DNA of 64,000 nucleotides from Arthrobacter antibioticus (lineage in GTDB: Bacteria; Actinomycetota; Actinomycetes; Actinomycetales; Micrococcaceae), in contig NZ_JASISQ010000005.1 in NCBI RefSeq assembly GCF_030063205.1, forward strand, positions 1 to 64,000, read 5' to 3'. The notes beneath the pieces were generated by a model that saw only the letters and a list, made by a program, of their open reading frames with translations, was not told where the DNA came from and ran no database searches. Numbering within the stretch: the first letter of the stretch is position 1; each line of letters opens with the position of its first letter. The translations under genes and the position numbers were made by a program. Below are positions 8,687-17,114 of this stretch, piece by piece.

Positions 8687-10597
8687 ATGTCAGAAAAAAT
8701 CAATCGGCGCAAGCGCCTCACGAAGGTGTGGGCTGCTGTGGCTGCGGGCACCATGGTTGCTGGATTGGCAGGTGGTGTGGGTGCCCTCGGGGCAAATGCC
8801 GCACCTGTCGACACAGGTGCAGATGCTCCGCTCACCTCAACTGTCAACGGTTACCGCAATGTTGGATATTTTGCGCAGTGGGGAGTGTACGGGCGTGCGT
8901 TCCAAGCAAAGCAGCTCGACGTTTCCGGAACTGCGAAAGATCTCACCCACATCAACTACTCCTTCGGTAACATCAACAACCAGTCATTGACCTGTTTCAT
9001 GGCAAATAAGGCGCAGGGGACTGGTCCCAACGGTTCCGACGGTGCAGGCGATGCTTGGGCCGACTTTGGTATGGGCTACGCGGCAGATAAGTCTGTCTCT
9101 GGCAAGGCCGATACCTGGGACCAGCCGTTGGCAGGTTCTTTCAATCAGCTCAAACAGCTCAAAGCCAAGAACCCGAAGCTGAAGGTCATGATCTCCCTGG
9201 GTGGCTGGACCTGGTCCAAGAACTTCTCGAAGGCAGCAGCCACCGAGCAGTCCCGCCAGAAACTGGTCTCTAGCTGTATTGATCTGTACATCAAGGGCAA
9301 CCTGCCAAACTTCGAAGGACGTGGCGGCCCTGGTGCGGCTGCGGGGATCTTTGATGGCATTGATATTGACTGGGAATGGCCGGGTACCAACTCCGGTCTA
9401 GAAGGCAACGGTGTAGACACAGTCAATGACCGTGCAAACTTCAAGGCCCTGCTGGCCGAGTTCCGTAAGCAACTCGACGCGTACGGCACCACAAATGGCA
9501 AGAAGTATGTCCTGAGTGCCTTCCTGCCGGCCAACCCCGAGGATATTGATGCAGGCGGCTGGAATGATCCGGCCAACTTCAAGTCCTTGGACTTTGGCAA
9601 TATCCAGGGCTATGACCTGCATGGTGCGTGGAACCCCACGCTCACCGGTCACCAGGCCAACCTCTACGACGACCCCGCGGATCCTCGTGAGCCGAACAAA
9701 AAATTCAGTGCCGACAAGGCAGTGAAGAAGTACCTTGAAGCTGGCATTGATCCCAAGCAGCTGGGCCTGGGCTTGGCAGCGTACGGCCGCGGCTGGACCG
9801 GGGCCACGAGTGTTGCCCCATGGGGTCCGGCCACCGATGGCGCTCCGGGCACGTACGAAAAGGCAAATGAGGATTACGACAAGCTAAAGACACTTGGTAC
9901 GGATCACTACGACGCCGCAACCGGCTCTGCGTGGCGCTATGACGGCACACAGTGGTGGAGCTATGACAACATTGCCACCACTAAACAAAAAACTGACTAC
10001 ATTGTCAGTAAGGGTCTTGGTGGCGGAATGTGGTGGGAGCTCTCAGGTGACCGCAATGGTGAACTGATTGGCGCCATGTCTGATAAGTTCCGGGCAGCAG
10101 CACCGGGGCCGGTCACCGAGACAGCCCCTCCAGGCACCACCGGTCCCACGCCCACTCCGAGCGCAACGCCTACTCCGAGTCCCACTGATCCTCCCGTTCC
10201 GGGGGAATGTACAGCAACGCCTTGGTCCGCATCCGCTGTGTATAACGGTGGTGAGAAGGTCAGCCATAAGGGAGTTGAGTACAAAGCCAAGTGGTGGACA
10301 CAAGGTGGTGTACCGGGTGCCGACGGTGCGTGGCAGAAGGTAGCCAATTGCGCAGGAGTCCCCACAGACCCGACGCCCACGCCGACACCCACCCCGACCA
10401 CCGCTCCGACGGTTGCCCCCACAACACCGCCAGCAAATTCGAACTGTGGCCAGGTGTGGAACGCAACTGCGACCTATGTTGGCGGTACCAAGGTTTCCCT
10501 TGACGGCTCCAGCTACAAGGCAAAGTGGTGGACGGTTGGTGAGAAGCCCGGTACTTCACAGTGGGGTGCCTGGGAAAATGTAGGGGCCTGTAAATAA
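8687..10597 (+). CDS. Secreted GH18 chitinase with two C-terminal chitin-binding modules
   Basis: A 636-residue secreted chitinase. It has a positively charged signal peptide (NRRKRLTK, then an Ala/Gly-rich core, cleavage near ANA-A), a GH18 domain (about 45-465) with SLGGWTWSKNF and the catalytic DxDxE motif D226-I-D-W-E230, a linker rich in Pro and Thr, a first CBM5/12 (YKAKWWTQGGVPG), a second TPTPTP linker, and a second CBM5/12 (YKAKWWTVGEKPG). The insert pattern around FSKAAATEQSRQK and the DxDWEWP form fit the bacterial subfamily A (ChiA/ChiD-like) group, unlike the neighbour, so the two enzymes probably differ in processivity or exo/endo action. Start chosen at ATG 8687 because it gives an intact signal peptide; an upstream AAGGG lies close by. 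Confidence 0.95.
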   Translation: MSEKINRRKRLTKVWAAVAAGTMVAGLAGGVGALGANAAPVDTGADAPLTSTVNGYRNVGYFAQWGVYGRAFQAKQLDVSGTAKDLTHINYSFGNINNQSLTCFMANKAQGTGPNGSDGAGDAWADFGMGYAADKSVSGKADTWDQPLAGSFNQLKQLKAKNPKLKVMISLGGWTWSKNFSKAAATEQSRQKLVSSCIDLYIKGNLPNFEGRGGPGAAAGIFDGIDIDWEWPGTNSGLEGNGVDTVNDRANFKALLAEFRKQLDAYGTTNGKKYVLSAFLPANPEDIDAGGWNDPANFKSLDFGNIQGYDLHGAWNPTLTGHQANLYDDPADPREPNKKFSADKAVKKYLEAGIDPKQLGLGLAAYGRGWTGATSVAPWGPATDGAPGTYEKANEDYDKLKTLGTDHYDAATGSAWRYDGTQWWSYDNIATTKQKTDYIVSKGLGGGMWWELSGDRNGELIGAMSDKFRAAAPGPVTETAPPGTTGPTPTPSATPTPSPTDPPVPGECTATPWSASAVYNGGEKVSHKGVEYKAKWWTQGGVPGADGAWQKVANCAGVPTDPTPTPTPTPTTAPTVAPTTPPANSNCGQVWNATATYVGGTKVSLDGSSYKAKWWTVGEKPGTSQWGAWENVGACK

Positions 10598-10651
10598 GGG
10601 CAAGTTCCCTTCACGTATAAAAGCTCGGGTTCTCAAAATCCTGAGTTCACA

Positions 10652-10700
10652 CAGGAAAGTCCCGTCCAGCCGATCTCCACGGCTTGGCGGGACTTTCCTG
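10652..10700. terminator. Bidirectional terminator between converging genes
   Basis: Outer stem CAGGAAAGTCCCG pairs with CGGGACTTTCCTG, and an inner CCAGCCG / CGGCTTGG continues the helix. It sits between the converging chitinase and membrane-protein genes and probably serves both. Confidence 0.7.
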
Positions 10701-10713
10701 CATTGCAGCAGGA

Positions 10714-11037
10714 CTACGCGATCTCGGCCTCGGCGTTACTGTCATCATCGGGCAACGATTCCACGACCAAGGTGCTTGCCCGGCGCCTGCCTTGACGGTC
10801 AAGGACAAGAGCCACGATGGCCCCCAATCCGGCACCCGGCAGCACCATGAGCACGGCAAACAGACCAAAGACGCTGGAAGCTGCGAACTCTCCATCTGCT
10901 GGCAGTGAGAACGTGAAAATTGCGGCAGTTACAACACCGGCCAAGGCTCCTGCTATCAGGAACGGGACATACTTGGGGGCCCGGCGCACAGTGAGCTTGC
11001 GCGGCTCCCCTGCGGTGGTTTCAGGGTGAGAGGTCAT
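10714..11037 (-). CDS. Small two- or three-helix membrane protein
   Basis: A 107-residue protein of unknown function. A basic N-terminus (RKLTVRRAPKYVP) is followed by hydrophobic segments at about residues 25-45 and 55-80, the second ending in basic DRQGRRR, then an acidic tail (PDDDSNAEAE). This predicts both ends in the cytoplasm with a short external loop. It lies downstream of a sterol-carrier-like gene in the same direction; that pairing is common in Arthrobacter genomes, but no role is known to me. Confidence 0.75.
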   Translation of the reverse strand: MTSHPETTAGEPRKLTVRRAPKYVPFLIAGALAGVVTAAIFTFSLPADGEFAASSVFGLFAVLMVLPGAGLGAIVALVLDRQGRRRASTLVVESLPDDDSNAEAEIA

Positions 11038-11092
11038 GAATCAAGGGTACCGCCCCAACATGAGAGCAGTTTAAGCGTGTGGGAAGGGTTCG

Positions 11093-11446
11093 CTAAAAGG
11101 GTAGTTCTGCAGATAAGTCCGCACGCAAGCCTGAGGCTGCCACCAGTCCGCGGCCGACGGCGTCAGCCCAGCTGGTTCCGCCGCTCACCAGCGCCAGCCA
11201 GGTTCCGGCGTCGCACTCCACCACATTTGGCGGGGTGCCACGGGTGTGCCTGGGCCCGGCGATGCATTGGGTGACGCCAAAGGGAGGTACCCGCACCTCG
11301 ACCGAGTTGCCCGGCGCGCGAGCGGCCAATTCCTCTAAGGTGTAGCGCACTGCCATGGCCGTGACGGGGCGCGAACTCTCCCCGTGGAGCCAGGCTGACA
11401 GTGCCGCCTGGCCCTCGAGAATGACTATGCGACGCCGTGCACTCAT
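11093..11446 (-). CDS. Sterol-carrier-like (SCP2-type) conserved protein
   Basis: A 117-residue cytosolic protein that resembles actinobacterial proteins annotated as sterol carrier family, a small fold that binds hydrophobic ligands. The body contains [20 protein letters not shown], the [10 protein letters not shown] strand and the [16 protein letters not shown] segment usual for that group. The ATG at 11446 is chosen over longer frames because it follows AGGGAGAATC at proper spacing. The ligand and role are unknown. The gene is 102 bases behind the asparaginase-like gene and may share its transcript. Confidence 0.75.
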   Translation of the reverse strand: MSARRRIVILEGQAALSAWLHGESSRPVTAMAVRYTLEELAARAPGNSVEVRVPPFGVTQCIAGPRHTRGTPPNVVECDAGTWLALVSGGTSWADAVGRGLVAASGLRADLSAELPF

Positions 11447-11548
11447 GTGTGATTCTCCCTGAGTTAATTTTTTTTTGATGCTCGACGGCGGTGGCCCAGG
11501 CTGGTCCATCTGACCCGGTATGCGAGCGGGGTAGTTAATCCTGAAGGG

Positions 11549-12553
11549 TTAATCCAGAAGGGCCAAGACTGCTTGACCCAAGCGCAGGCTCCCGGCCGGG
11601 CCGTCTCCACCCATGACGGGAGGGACAACTTTTGCCAGGACGGTAGCCGCAGCAGGGATGTCGATGGCACCTGTTGCCGCCAGCAATGTCAGCCCTACAA
11701 GAGTTGCGGCCCGGCCATTGCCGTCAAGAATTTTTACTGCCACGCTGGCACCTGTGGGTGTGGCCATGGCCAGAACGCCCTCGGCACCCAGTTTGGCCAG
11801 AATACCCAGATCTTCCATAACCACGGTATTGGGCTTGCCATGACCTTGCACTGCCCATGGATAATCAAGCATTGAGGTGGCGATCGTGGCGGCGCGAGCA
11901 TTGGCATTTTTATCCGATGGCGCCTTCGCAAGTGTGCTGAAGGCGCGGGCCAAACCTGTGAGCGTCACCGCCATGACGGGTGCCCCGCAACCGTCAACGC
12001 CTGTGTGGAGCACTGGTTCTTGGGTATATTCCTCCAGAACTGTTCGCACGGCCCTCTGCATTGGGTGGTTGGGTTCCAAGTATCCGGAAAGGTCCCACCC
12101 GTTTTCAACACAGGCCCAAAGAAAAGCTGCGTGTTTACCTGAGCAGTTCATGGCCAGCTTGGACTTGGCCCGATCCGTACGCACCATCCAGGCTCGGGCG
12201 GCTCCGTCAGAGGGCCAGTCTGAGGGGCAGCGCAAATGGTTTTCGCTGAGTCCGGCGTTCTTGAGCATCCCGGACACCACATCCATGTGATCAAGGGAGC
12301 CGGTGTGACTGCCGGCTGCGATAGCTACCTGGACACCTCGCAGCGGCACTCCTGCCTGCATCGCGGCAAGAGCTTGAAATGGTTTGGTGGCCGAGCGCGG
12401 ATAGATGGGAGCTGCAATATTGCCTAGCGCCGTTACAACCGAACCGTCTGCTGCTACAACAACGGCGGAGCCAACGTGAGCAGATTCAACAAAACCACTG
12501 CGTTCCAGGACGGCGAGTTCAACGGCGTCGTGCGCCCTGAAGGTATGGATCAT
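11549..12553 (-). CDS. Asparaginase II-family protein
   Basis: A 334-residue protein of the family that includes rhizobial-type L-asparaginase II, predicted to hydrolyse asparagine to aspartate and ammonia in the cytosol. Recognisable features are the RSATKPFQALAAMQAG stretch near residue 53, IAAGSHTGSLDHMDVV, NCSGKHAAFLWAC with its conserved Ser-Gly-Lys-His, and GVDGCGAPVMAVTL. These two Cys/Ser-rich segments carry the residues thought to form the active site in this family. There is no signal peptide, so it should act on internal or imported asparagine. It is 36 bases behind the lipoprotein gene, but substrate specificity cannot be read from sequence. Confidence 0.88.
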   Translation of the reverse strand: MIHTFRAHDAVELAVLERSGFVESAHVGSAVVVAADGSVVTALGNIAAPIYPRSATKPFQALAAMQAGVPLRGVQVAIAAGSHTGSLDHMDVVSGMLKNAGLSENHLRCPSDWPSDGAARAWMVRTDRAKSKLAMNCSGKHAAFLWACVENGWDLSGYLEPNHPMQRAVRTVLEEYTQEPVLHTGVDGCGAPVMAVTLTGLARAFSTLAKAPSDKNANARAATIATSMLDYPWAVQGHGKPNTVVMEDLGILAKLGAEGVLAMATPTGASVAVKILDGNGRAATLVGLTLLAATGAIDIPAAATVLAKVVPPVMGGDGPAGSLRLGQAVLALLD

Positions 12554-12589
12554 GGTGTCATCTTAGCGAGTGTTGGAAGCTAATACTTG

Positions 12590-13117
12590 TTAGTAAGGGG
12601 TGGCAAGTCCGGCAGATTCTTTAATTACCAGGGGTACCTCACCGGCAGGTTTATCGGCGCTCGCGGCTATGGATACGGCGTCGAGTTTCTCGGCAGCAAC
12701 GAAGATGGTCAGGGTTCCAGTGCGGCCATCGGGGACGATCTTGTGAATGGCTGCGCCCTGACCCTCAGGGAGTTTTGCTTGCCAGGCCGAGACTGCCTGC
12801 AGGGCAGCCTCAAGTTGGGCGGCGTCAATGCTGACGATTTTTGGAACTGCACCGGCTTCTTTCACAATTTCTGCTGCAGACTCTGTGGTGACGGCAATAT
12901 GAAGTTTGTTCTCCTCGATCCAGGAATCCGAGTAAGCAGCACCCAGTTTGGTGCGCAAGGTGTCGTTGAGTAGCAGCAAGGCGCTGGAATTGGTGCTGGC
13001 GGTTGATTCTGCGGACGGTGCTTTTTCAGGGCCATCTACTGGTCCACATGCGCTCATAACGAGACCTCCTGTCAAGGTGGCAACCAAGACCACTGCTGCC
13101 ATTTTTCTGTTAGTCAT
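12590..13117 (-). CDS. Lipoprotein resembling the prodomain of alpha-lytic-type proteases
   Basis: A 175-residue lipoprotein: signal peptide with lipobox VMSAC (Cys about residue 23) and then a folded domain. The domain (about 45-150) has the pattern of the S1E protease prodomain: LRTKLGAAYSDSWIEENKLH, then an AVTTESAAEIVKEAGAVPKI segment, then AAQLEAALQAVSAW and a final beta strand TGTLTIFV. In that family the prodomain folds and inhibits its protease. Here it stands alone, beside an S1 protease gene that has only a short N-terminal stub. The start at 13117 has a strong GGAGG. A chaperone or inhibitor of the neighbouring protease is an inference; other lipoprotein roles are possible. Confidence 0.75.
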   Translation of the reverse strand: MTNRKMAAVVLVATLTGGLVMSACGPVDGPEKAPSAESTASTNSSALLLLNDTLRTKLGAAYSDSWIEENKLHIAVTTESAAEIVKEAGAVPKIVSIDAAQLEAALQAVSAWQAKLPEGQGAAIHKIVPDGRTGTLTIFVAAEKLDAVSIAASADKPAGEVPLVIKESAGLATPY

Positions 13118-13159
13118 TGGTGCCTCCTGGGCTTCTTGAAATTGTGCCGCTGGTGGGGG

Positions 13160-13179
13160 CCCGCTGTTTGAGCAGCGGG
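13160..13179. other. Small hairpin upstream of the lipoprotein gene
   Basis: CCCGCTG pairs with CAGCGGG around a six-base loop. It lies 43 bases before the lipoprotein start, between that gene and the larger terminator at 13198-13239. It could influence the lipoprotein mRNA leader. Confidence 0.4.
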
Positions 13180-13197
13180 GATAAAACGGTGGGTATA

Positions 13198-13239
13198 AAG
13201 CAGTGGGTCCCATTCATTGTTGAATGGGACCCACTGCTT
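13198..13239 (-). terminator. Strong terminator after the S1 protease gene
   Basis: Perfect 19-pair stem with a TTGT loop, 44 bases beyond the protease stop codon; the stem reads AAGCAGTGGGTCCC on the plus strand. No long T run follows on the minus strand, so termination may be incomplete, but the stem is the strongest of its kind nearby. It separates protease and lipoprotein transcripts at least partly. Confidence 0.7.
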
Positions 13240-13282
13240 ATGGTGTTGCAGCAAACTTTTTACAGTTTAGCGCTTTTCGCTG

Positions 13283-15427
13283 CTAGTTCATTGAGTTGCG
13301 GCGGCGGAAGAGCAAGAACGCAATTCCACCGATCATGAGTACTCCACCGGCTGCCCCGAGGAGCATGACCGGGTTGGATACACCTGTGTTGGCCAGATCG
13401 TTCTCGTTAGGTGCGGGTGCAGGTGTTGCTGACGGTGCCGGGTCTGTGGTGGGTGCCGGTACAACCGGTGCAGGCTCCGTGGTGGGGGCCGGTGCCGGAG
13501 CTTCGGAAACACTGAATGCGGAAGTCCCTGGCAATGAGTCGATGCCATCAACGCTCTGCACTACAGAGACGCTGTATTGGCCGGTTCTGAGCTTCTCACC
13601 CAGCGATACGCTCCAAGTGGTGCCGGATACGGTGGCCTTCAGCTGCACGCCGTTGATATCCACAGAAACCGTTGCACCTGCAATGTTGGTGCCGGAGAGA
13701 ACCGACGGACCTTGATCGTAGGCGAACTTCTGGCCGTCAGTAGGCGAGGTTACTGCTGGGGCCGCCGGGAGTACGTTGAACTTGTTTGTGACAGTCTTGG
13801 AATCGTTCCAGTTGTCCAGAGTTTGCTTGGCGGTGACCGCGTAGTTGCCAACTTTCAGGGCAGGGGAAACGGTGAAGGACCAAGTGCCGTCTGTACCAAC
13901 TTCAGCGTTGCCGCTAACGTCGCCGGTCAGCTCGATGGTTGCTCCAGCCTTACCCGTGCCTGTGATGGTAGTAACCGGAGCAGCGACTTTACTGTCCTGT
14001 GCAGGTGCCGTGATTGCCGGAACGGCAAGGGTCTCCTTGATGACCTCAATGGAAGCCTCGGTGGTCTCTGACGTGCTGTAACCATTCTTGGTTGCGGCAG
14101 TCACCGTGAAGGTGCCGAACTTGTTGGGAGCTGCTGCAGTCCACTTACCTTCGCTGTCAACGGCAACTTCGGTAGTTGTACCGTCAATTTTGACAGCAAC
14201 TTTGGTACCAGCAGGGGCGCCAGCAACGGAGCCGGTGATGGCACCCTTGCGGTAAACGGGCGCCGTGGTGGTGACCTTGGGTGCGTTCAGGAAGATCTTC
14301 ACTGTGTAGCCGTCAGTTGCGGCCAGGGCGTCCTTGATGCTGACGCCGTAAACGACCTTACCGTCTTTGCTACCGGCGCTGATCATGCCCACTGCCGTCG
14401 TATCGGAAATGATGGCTCCACCGGAGTCGCCCGGTGCGGACTCGAGGTCTGCTGAGGAGAAACCGCGGACGGCGCGGACGTCGTCCGCTTCACCGCTGCC
14501 GCCGCCAACGAGGAAGATTGCCTTTGCCTCGACGGTTCCGCAGCTCCAGCCTGTGGTGCGGCCCGATTTGCAAATTTTGGTACCGGGGATGGCCTCGGAA
14601 ACGCCTGTTACCTTCGGGCCGGAGGCCTTGGGGTCAGCGGGAGTTGTCCAGTCGGTGACCTTGGCCAGCTGGTTCAGGTCGGTGTCGATGCCGTCGATGA
14701 CCGCAATATCCGTGCCGATGTTCCCCGGATTGGGAGTGTCAACGTTTGTTGCGCGCGAGTTGCCAGGTCCGCCGAACTGTGAAAAGCCAAAAGTTCCCAG
14801 AGGACCGGTGGTTATAAATCCGGGACCGCCCGCCGTTACTTCCTCTTCCGAGTCGGTAAGCTCCGTCTTGGTGGCGGCACCATCGTTCGCGCAGTGGCCG
14901 GCCGTGATGACAGCAGGCTTGCCTGCCGCATTAAAACCGTTCCAGCCAATCGAGCAGGTGTAGTTGTTGTTGTCAAGGGTATAGCCCTGGCCGTTTGTGA
15001 CGTCCGTAGCGAAGGCGGCTGCCGGGCCAGCAACGTTTTCACGGTCAATCGTGACATTCCCGCCGACAGTGGCCTTGAACTCCTCGTCCGTCTGCTTGGT
15101 CTCGGGGGCGGCGGAGCGGCTTTGGGCGCTGGAAGTTGCTGGGGCGGCCGCAGCTGGCTCACCGGTGCGGATGGTGAAGTTGCCCGCGGCGTCAACCGTG
15201 ACCGCCTCAAGTTTCTGGACGCCATACTCGGCCACATATGCGGCGAATAGCGATTCAACGTCGGTTGCAGCCGAGGACTGGACCTCTGCCGTGATCGGGG
15301 CCGGTGCCAGCGCGGTTGAGGGTGCTGCATAGGCGGCGCTCGCCGTCAGTGAGCTGCCAATCAAAATCGCGGCTGCGGCGCAGGCCGCACCGCCGCGGCT
15401 GAAAAAGGCGCGTTTGGATGCTTGCAT
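13283..15427 (-). CDS. Secreted, wall-anchored S1-family serine protease with Ig-like repeats
   Basis: A 714-residue surface protease. A signal peptide (to about residue 35) is followed by a short segment resembling only a fragment of a propeptide (FAAYVAEYGVQKLEAV), then a chymotrypsin-like domain with ITAGHC (His), GTDIAVID (Asp) and PGDSGGAI (Ser). From about 385 to 640 there are three bacterial Ig-like repeats, then a Pro/Thr/Ala linker, the sorting motif LANTG at 678-682, a hydrophobic helix and the basic tail RRRNS. LAxTG is the motif typical of class E sortases in high-GC Gram-positives, so the enzyme is likely cell-wall linked. The start follows GGGGGAACCTCTAC. Its substrate is unknown. 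Confidence 0.9.
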   Translation of the reverse strand: MQASKRAFFSRGGAACAAAAILIGSSLTASAAYAAPSTALAPAPITAEVQSSAATDVESLFAAYVAEYGVQKLEAVTVDAAGNFTIRTGEPAAAAPATSSAQSRSAAPETKQTDEEFKATVGGNVTIDRENVAGPAAAFATDVTNGQGYTLDNNNYTCSIGWNGFNAAGKPAVITAGHCANDGAATKTELTDSEEEVTAGGPGFITTGPLGTFGFSQFGGPGNSRATNVDTPNPGNIGTDIAVIDGIDTDLNQLAKVTDWTTPADPKASGPKVTGVSEAIPGTKICKSGRTTGWSCGTVEAKAIFLVGGGSGEADDVRAVRGFSSADLESAPGDSGGAIISDTTAVGMISAGSKDGKVVYGVSIKDALAATDGYTVKIFLNAPKVTTTAPVYRKGAITGSVAGAPAGTKVAVKIDGTTTEVAVDSEGKWTAAAPNKFGTFTVTAATKNGYSTSETTEASIEVIKETLAVPAITAPAQDSKVAAPVTTITGTGKAGATIELTGDVSGNAEVGTDGTWSFTVSPALKVGNYAVTAKQTLDNWNDSKTVTNKFNVLPAAPAVTSPTDGQKFAYDQGPSVLSGTNIAGATVSVDINGVQLKATVSGTTWSVSLGEKLRTGQYSVSVVQSVDGIDSLPGTSAFSVSEAPAPAPTTEPAPVVPAPTTDPAPSATPAPAPNENDLANTGVSNPVMLLGAAGGVLMIGGIAFLLFRRRNSMN

Positions 15428-15806
15428 GTAGAGGTTCCCCCTGAAGGAATTAAAAGGTGTTCGGTGATGATGCCAAAGTCACCGGGCCTGATGTGGGCGA
15501 GAAAGCGCCCGTGCCTGGTGCGTGTAAAAAAGTAGGCAGTCCAAAAATAAAGCTATCAAGTGGAATAAGGCGATGCAACACGTGAGTGATAGTTTCGACA
15601 CATTTTGACTCGCATCCCAGCTTTGGCGCGGATGGCAGAACTCTCCATTGACGCTCTCGCGTAAGTGTGCATAGACCTCGTGATGCCACATAACGCTGCT
15701 GCGAGCAACTCGGAGACGACCCGGTAGATAAGCCCGTTGGTAACTGTGCCCCGCTGGACCAGCGTCATTTTGCGGCCTCAACGCTGAAGCCAAGTACCCT
15801 AGGATC
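15428..15806. promoter_or_regulatory. Divergent intergenic region, S1 protease / purD
   Basis: These 379 bases hold the promoters of both genes. Open frames on the minus strand here show no recognisable protein and overlap the purD start. A possible purD promoter is TTGCGG (15770-15775) with TACCCT (15795-15800), which would place transcription start on or next to the GTG start codon. I see no riboswitch-like structure that I can name. Confidence 0.35.
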
Positions 15807-17099
15807 GTGAAGGTTTTAGTCATTGGCCCCGGAGGCCGCGAACACGCCATTGTCCGCTCGTTGCTCAGCGACCCCAACGTCAGCGAGGTCCATGCTGCAC
15901 CAGGCAACGCCGGGATTGCTGCAATAGTTCCTACCCATCAGCTCGACACCTGCGATCCCGTCGCGGTTGCCGCTCTTGCTGTCAGGCTTGGAAGTGATTT
16001 GGTTGTTGTGGGGCCCGAGGCTCCGCTGGCTGCCGGAGTGGCCGATGCGGTGCGGGAAGCCGGAATTCCCGTATTTGGTCCCAGCAAGGAAGCGGCGCAG
16101 CTAGAAGCGTCCAAGGCTTTTGCAAAAAAGGTGATGGCAGAAGCTCAGGTGCCTACGGCAATGGCAATGGTTGCCGTCAACGCGGCGGAGGCAGCTGATG
16201 CCCTCGATACCTTTGGCGCCCCGTATGTGGTCAAAGATGATGGATTGGCCGCAGGTAAGGGCGTTGTTGTCACCAATGATCGCGCCGAGGCCCTGGCTCA
16301 TGCGAAGTCCTGCTTCACCGTGGGTGGAACGGTTGTCATTGAGGAATTTCTTGATGGTCCGGAGGTTTCCCTCTTTGTTCTTGCCGACGGACGCAGCGTA
16401 GTCCCGCTGGCTCCGGCCCAGGACTTCAAACGTATTTTTGACGGTGATGAGGGCCCGAACACCGGAGGTATGGGTGCTTACTCTCCGCTTGAGTGGGCGC
16501 CGGCAGGTCTTGTGCAGGAAGTTATTGACCGCGTGGCCCAGCCAACTATCGACGCCATGGCCCACCGAGGGACACCTTTCACGGGTGTTTTGTACTGCGG
16601 CTTGGCGCTGACCAGTCGGGGAACCCGCGTTATCGAATTTAACGCCCGCTTTGGCGACCCTGAGACGCAGGCAGTGTTAGCCCGTTTAAAAACACCGCTC
16701 GGCGGGGTGCTGATGGCTGCTGCTAGGGGTCAGTTAGATGAGATCGAAGAACTGCGCTGGGCACCAGAGACCGCCGTCGCCGTGGTACTTGCCAGCGAAA
16801 ACTATCCAGAGAACCCCCGCACAGGTGAGAAGATCCGCGGCTTGAAGAAGGCAAACAGGCTCGACGGCGTCCATGTTCTGCATGCGGGTACCGGTACTGA
16901 CCAGGAGGAGAACACTGTCAGCACTGGCGGTCGCGTACTGGCAGTTGTTGGATTGGGCGTTGACCTGCAGGATGCTCGGGAGCGAGCGTATGCCGGCATA
17001 GAGCAGATATCCCTCGAAGGCGGACAGTATCGCACAGACATTGCGGCGAAGGCTGCCCGTGGCGAAATCACCGTGGCGGACCCCGCCACTCATGGATAA
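15807..17099 (+). CDS. purD: Phosphoribosylamine-glycine ligase (GAR synthetase)
   Basis: Purine pathway enzyme of the ATP-grasp superfamily that joins phosphoribosylamine to glycine. The 430-residue protein begins with [14 protein letters not shown], the family's signature, and has the ATP-grasp lid [15 protein letters not shown] and the metal-binding region [12 protein letters not shown], plus the [12 protein letters not shown] segment. Length is normal. The start is GTG and no good ribosome binding site precedes it, which with a TAnnnT hexamer just upstream suggests a leaderless message. purC follows after 15 bases, forming a two-gene unit. Confidence 0.97.
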   Translation: MKVLVIGPGGREHAIVRSLLSDPNVSEVHAAPGNAGIAAIVPTHQLDTCDPVAVAALAVRLGSDLVVVGPEAPLAAGVADAVREAGIPVFGPSKEAAQLEASKAFAKKVMAEAQVPTAMAMVAVNAAEAADALDTFGAPYVVKDDGLAAGKGVVVTNDRAEALAHAKSCFTVGGTVVIEEFLDGPEVSLFVLADGRSVVPLAPAQDFKRIFDGDEGPNTGGMGAYSPLEWAPAGLVQEVIDRVAQPTIDAMAHRGTPFTGVLYCGLALTSRGTRVIEFNARFGDPETQAVLARLKTPLGGVLMAAARGQLDEIEELRWAPETAVAVVLASENYPENPRTGEKIRGLKKANRLDGVHVLHAGTGTDQEENTVSTGGRVLAVVGLGVDLQDARERAYAGIEQISLEGGQYRTDIAAKAARGEITVADPATHG

Positions 17100-17114
17100 G
17101 GACCAAGGCGCACC

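Noticed and set aside
13198-13239. Attachment site or operator
   Set aside because: The perfect 19-pair stem lies just behind the protease stop codon with a four-base loop; a terminator is the simpler reading.
15479-15907. 142-codon minus-strand frame over the purD start
   Set aside because: No family resemblance, and it would place coding sequence on top of the promoters of purD and the protease gene.
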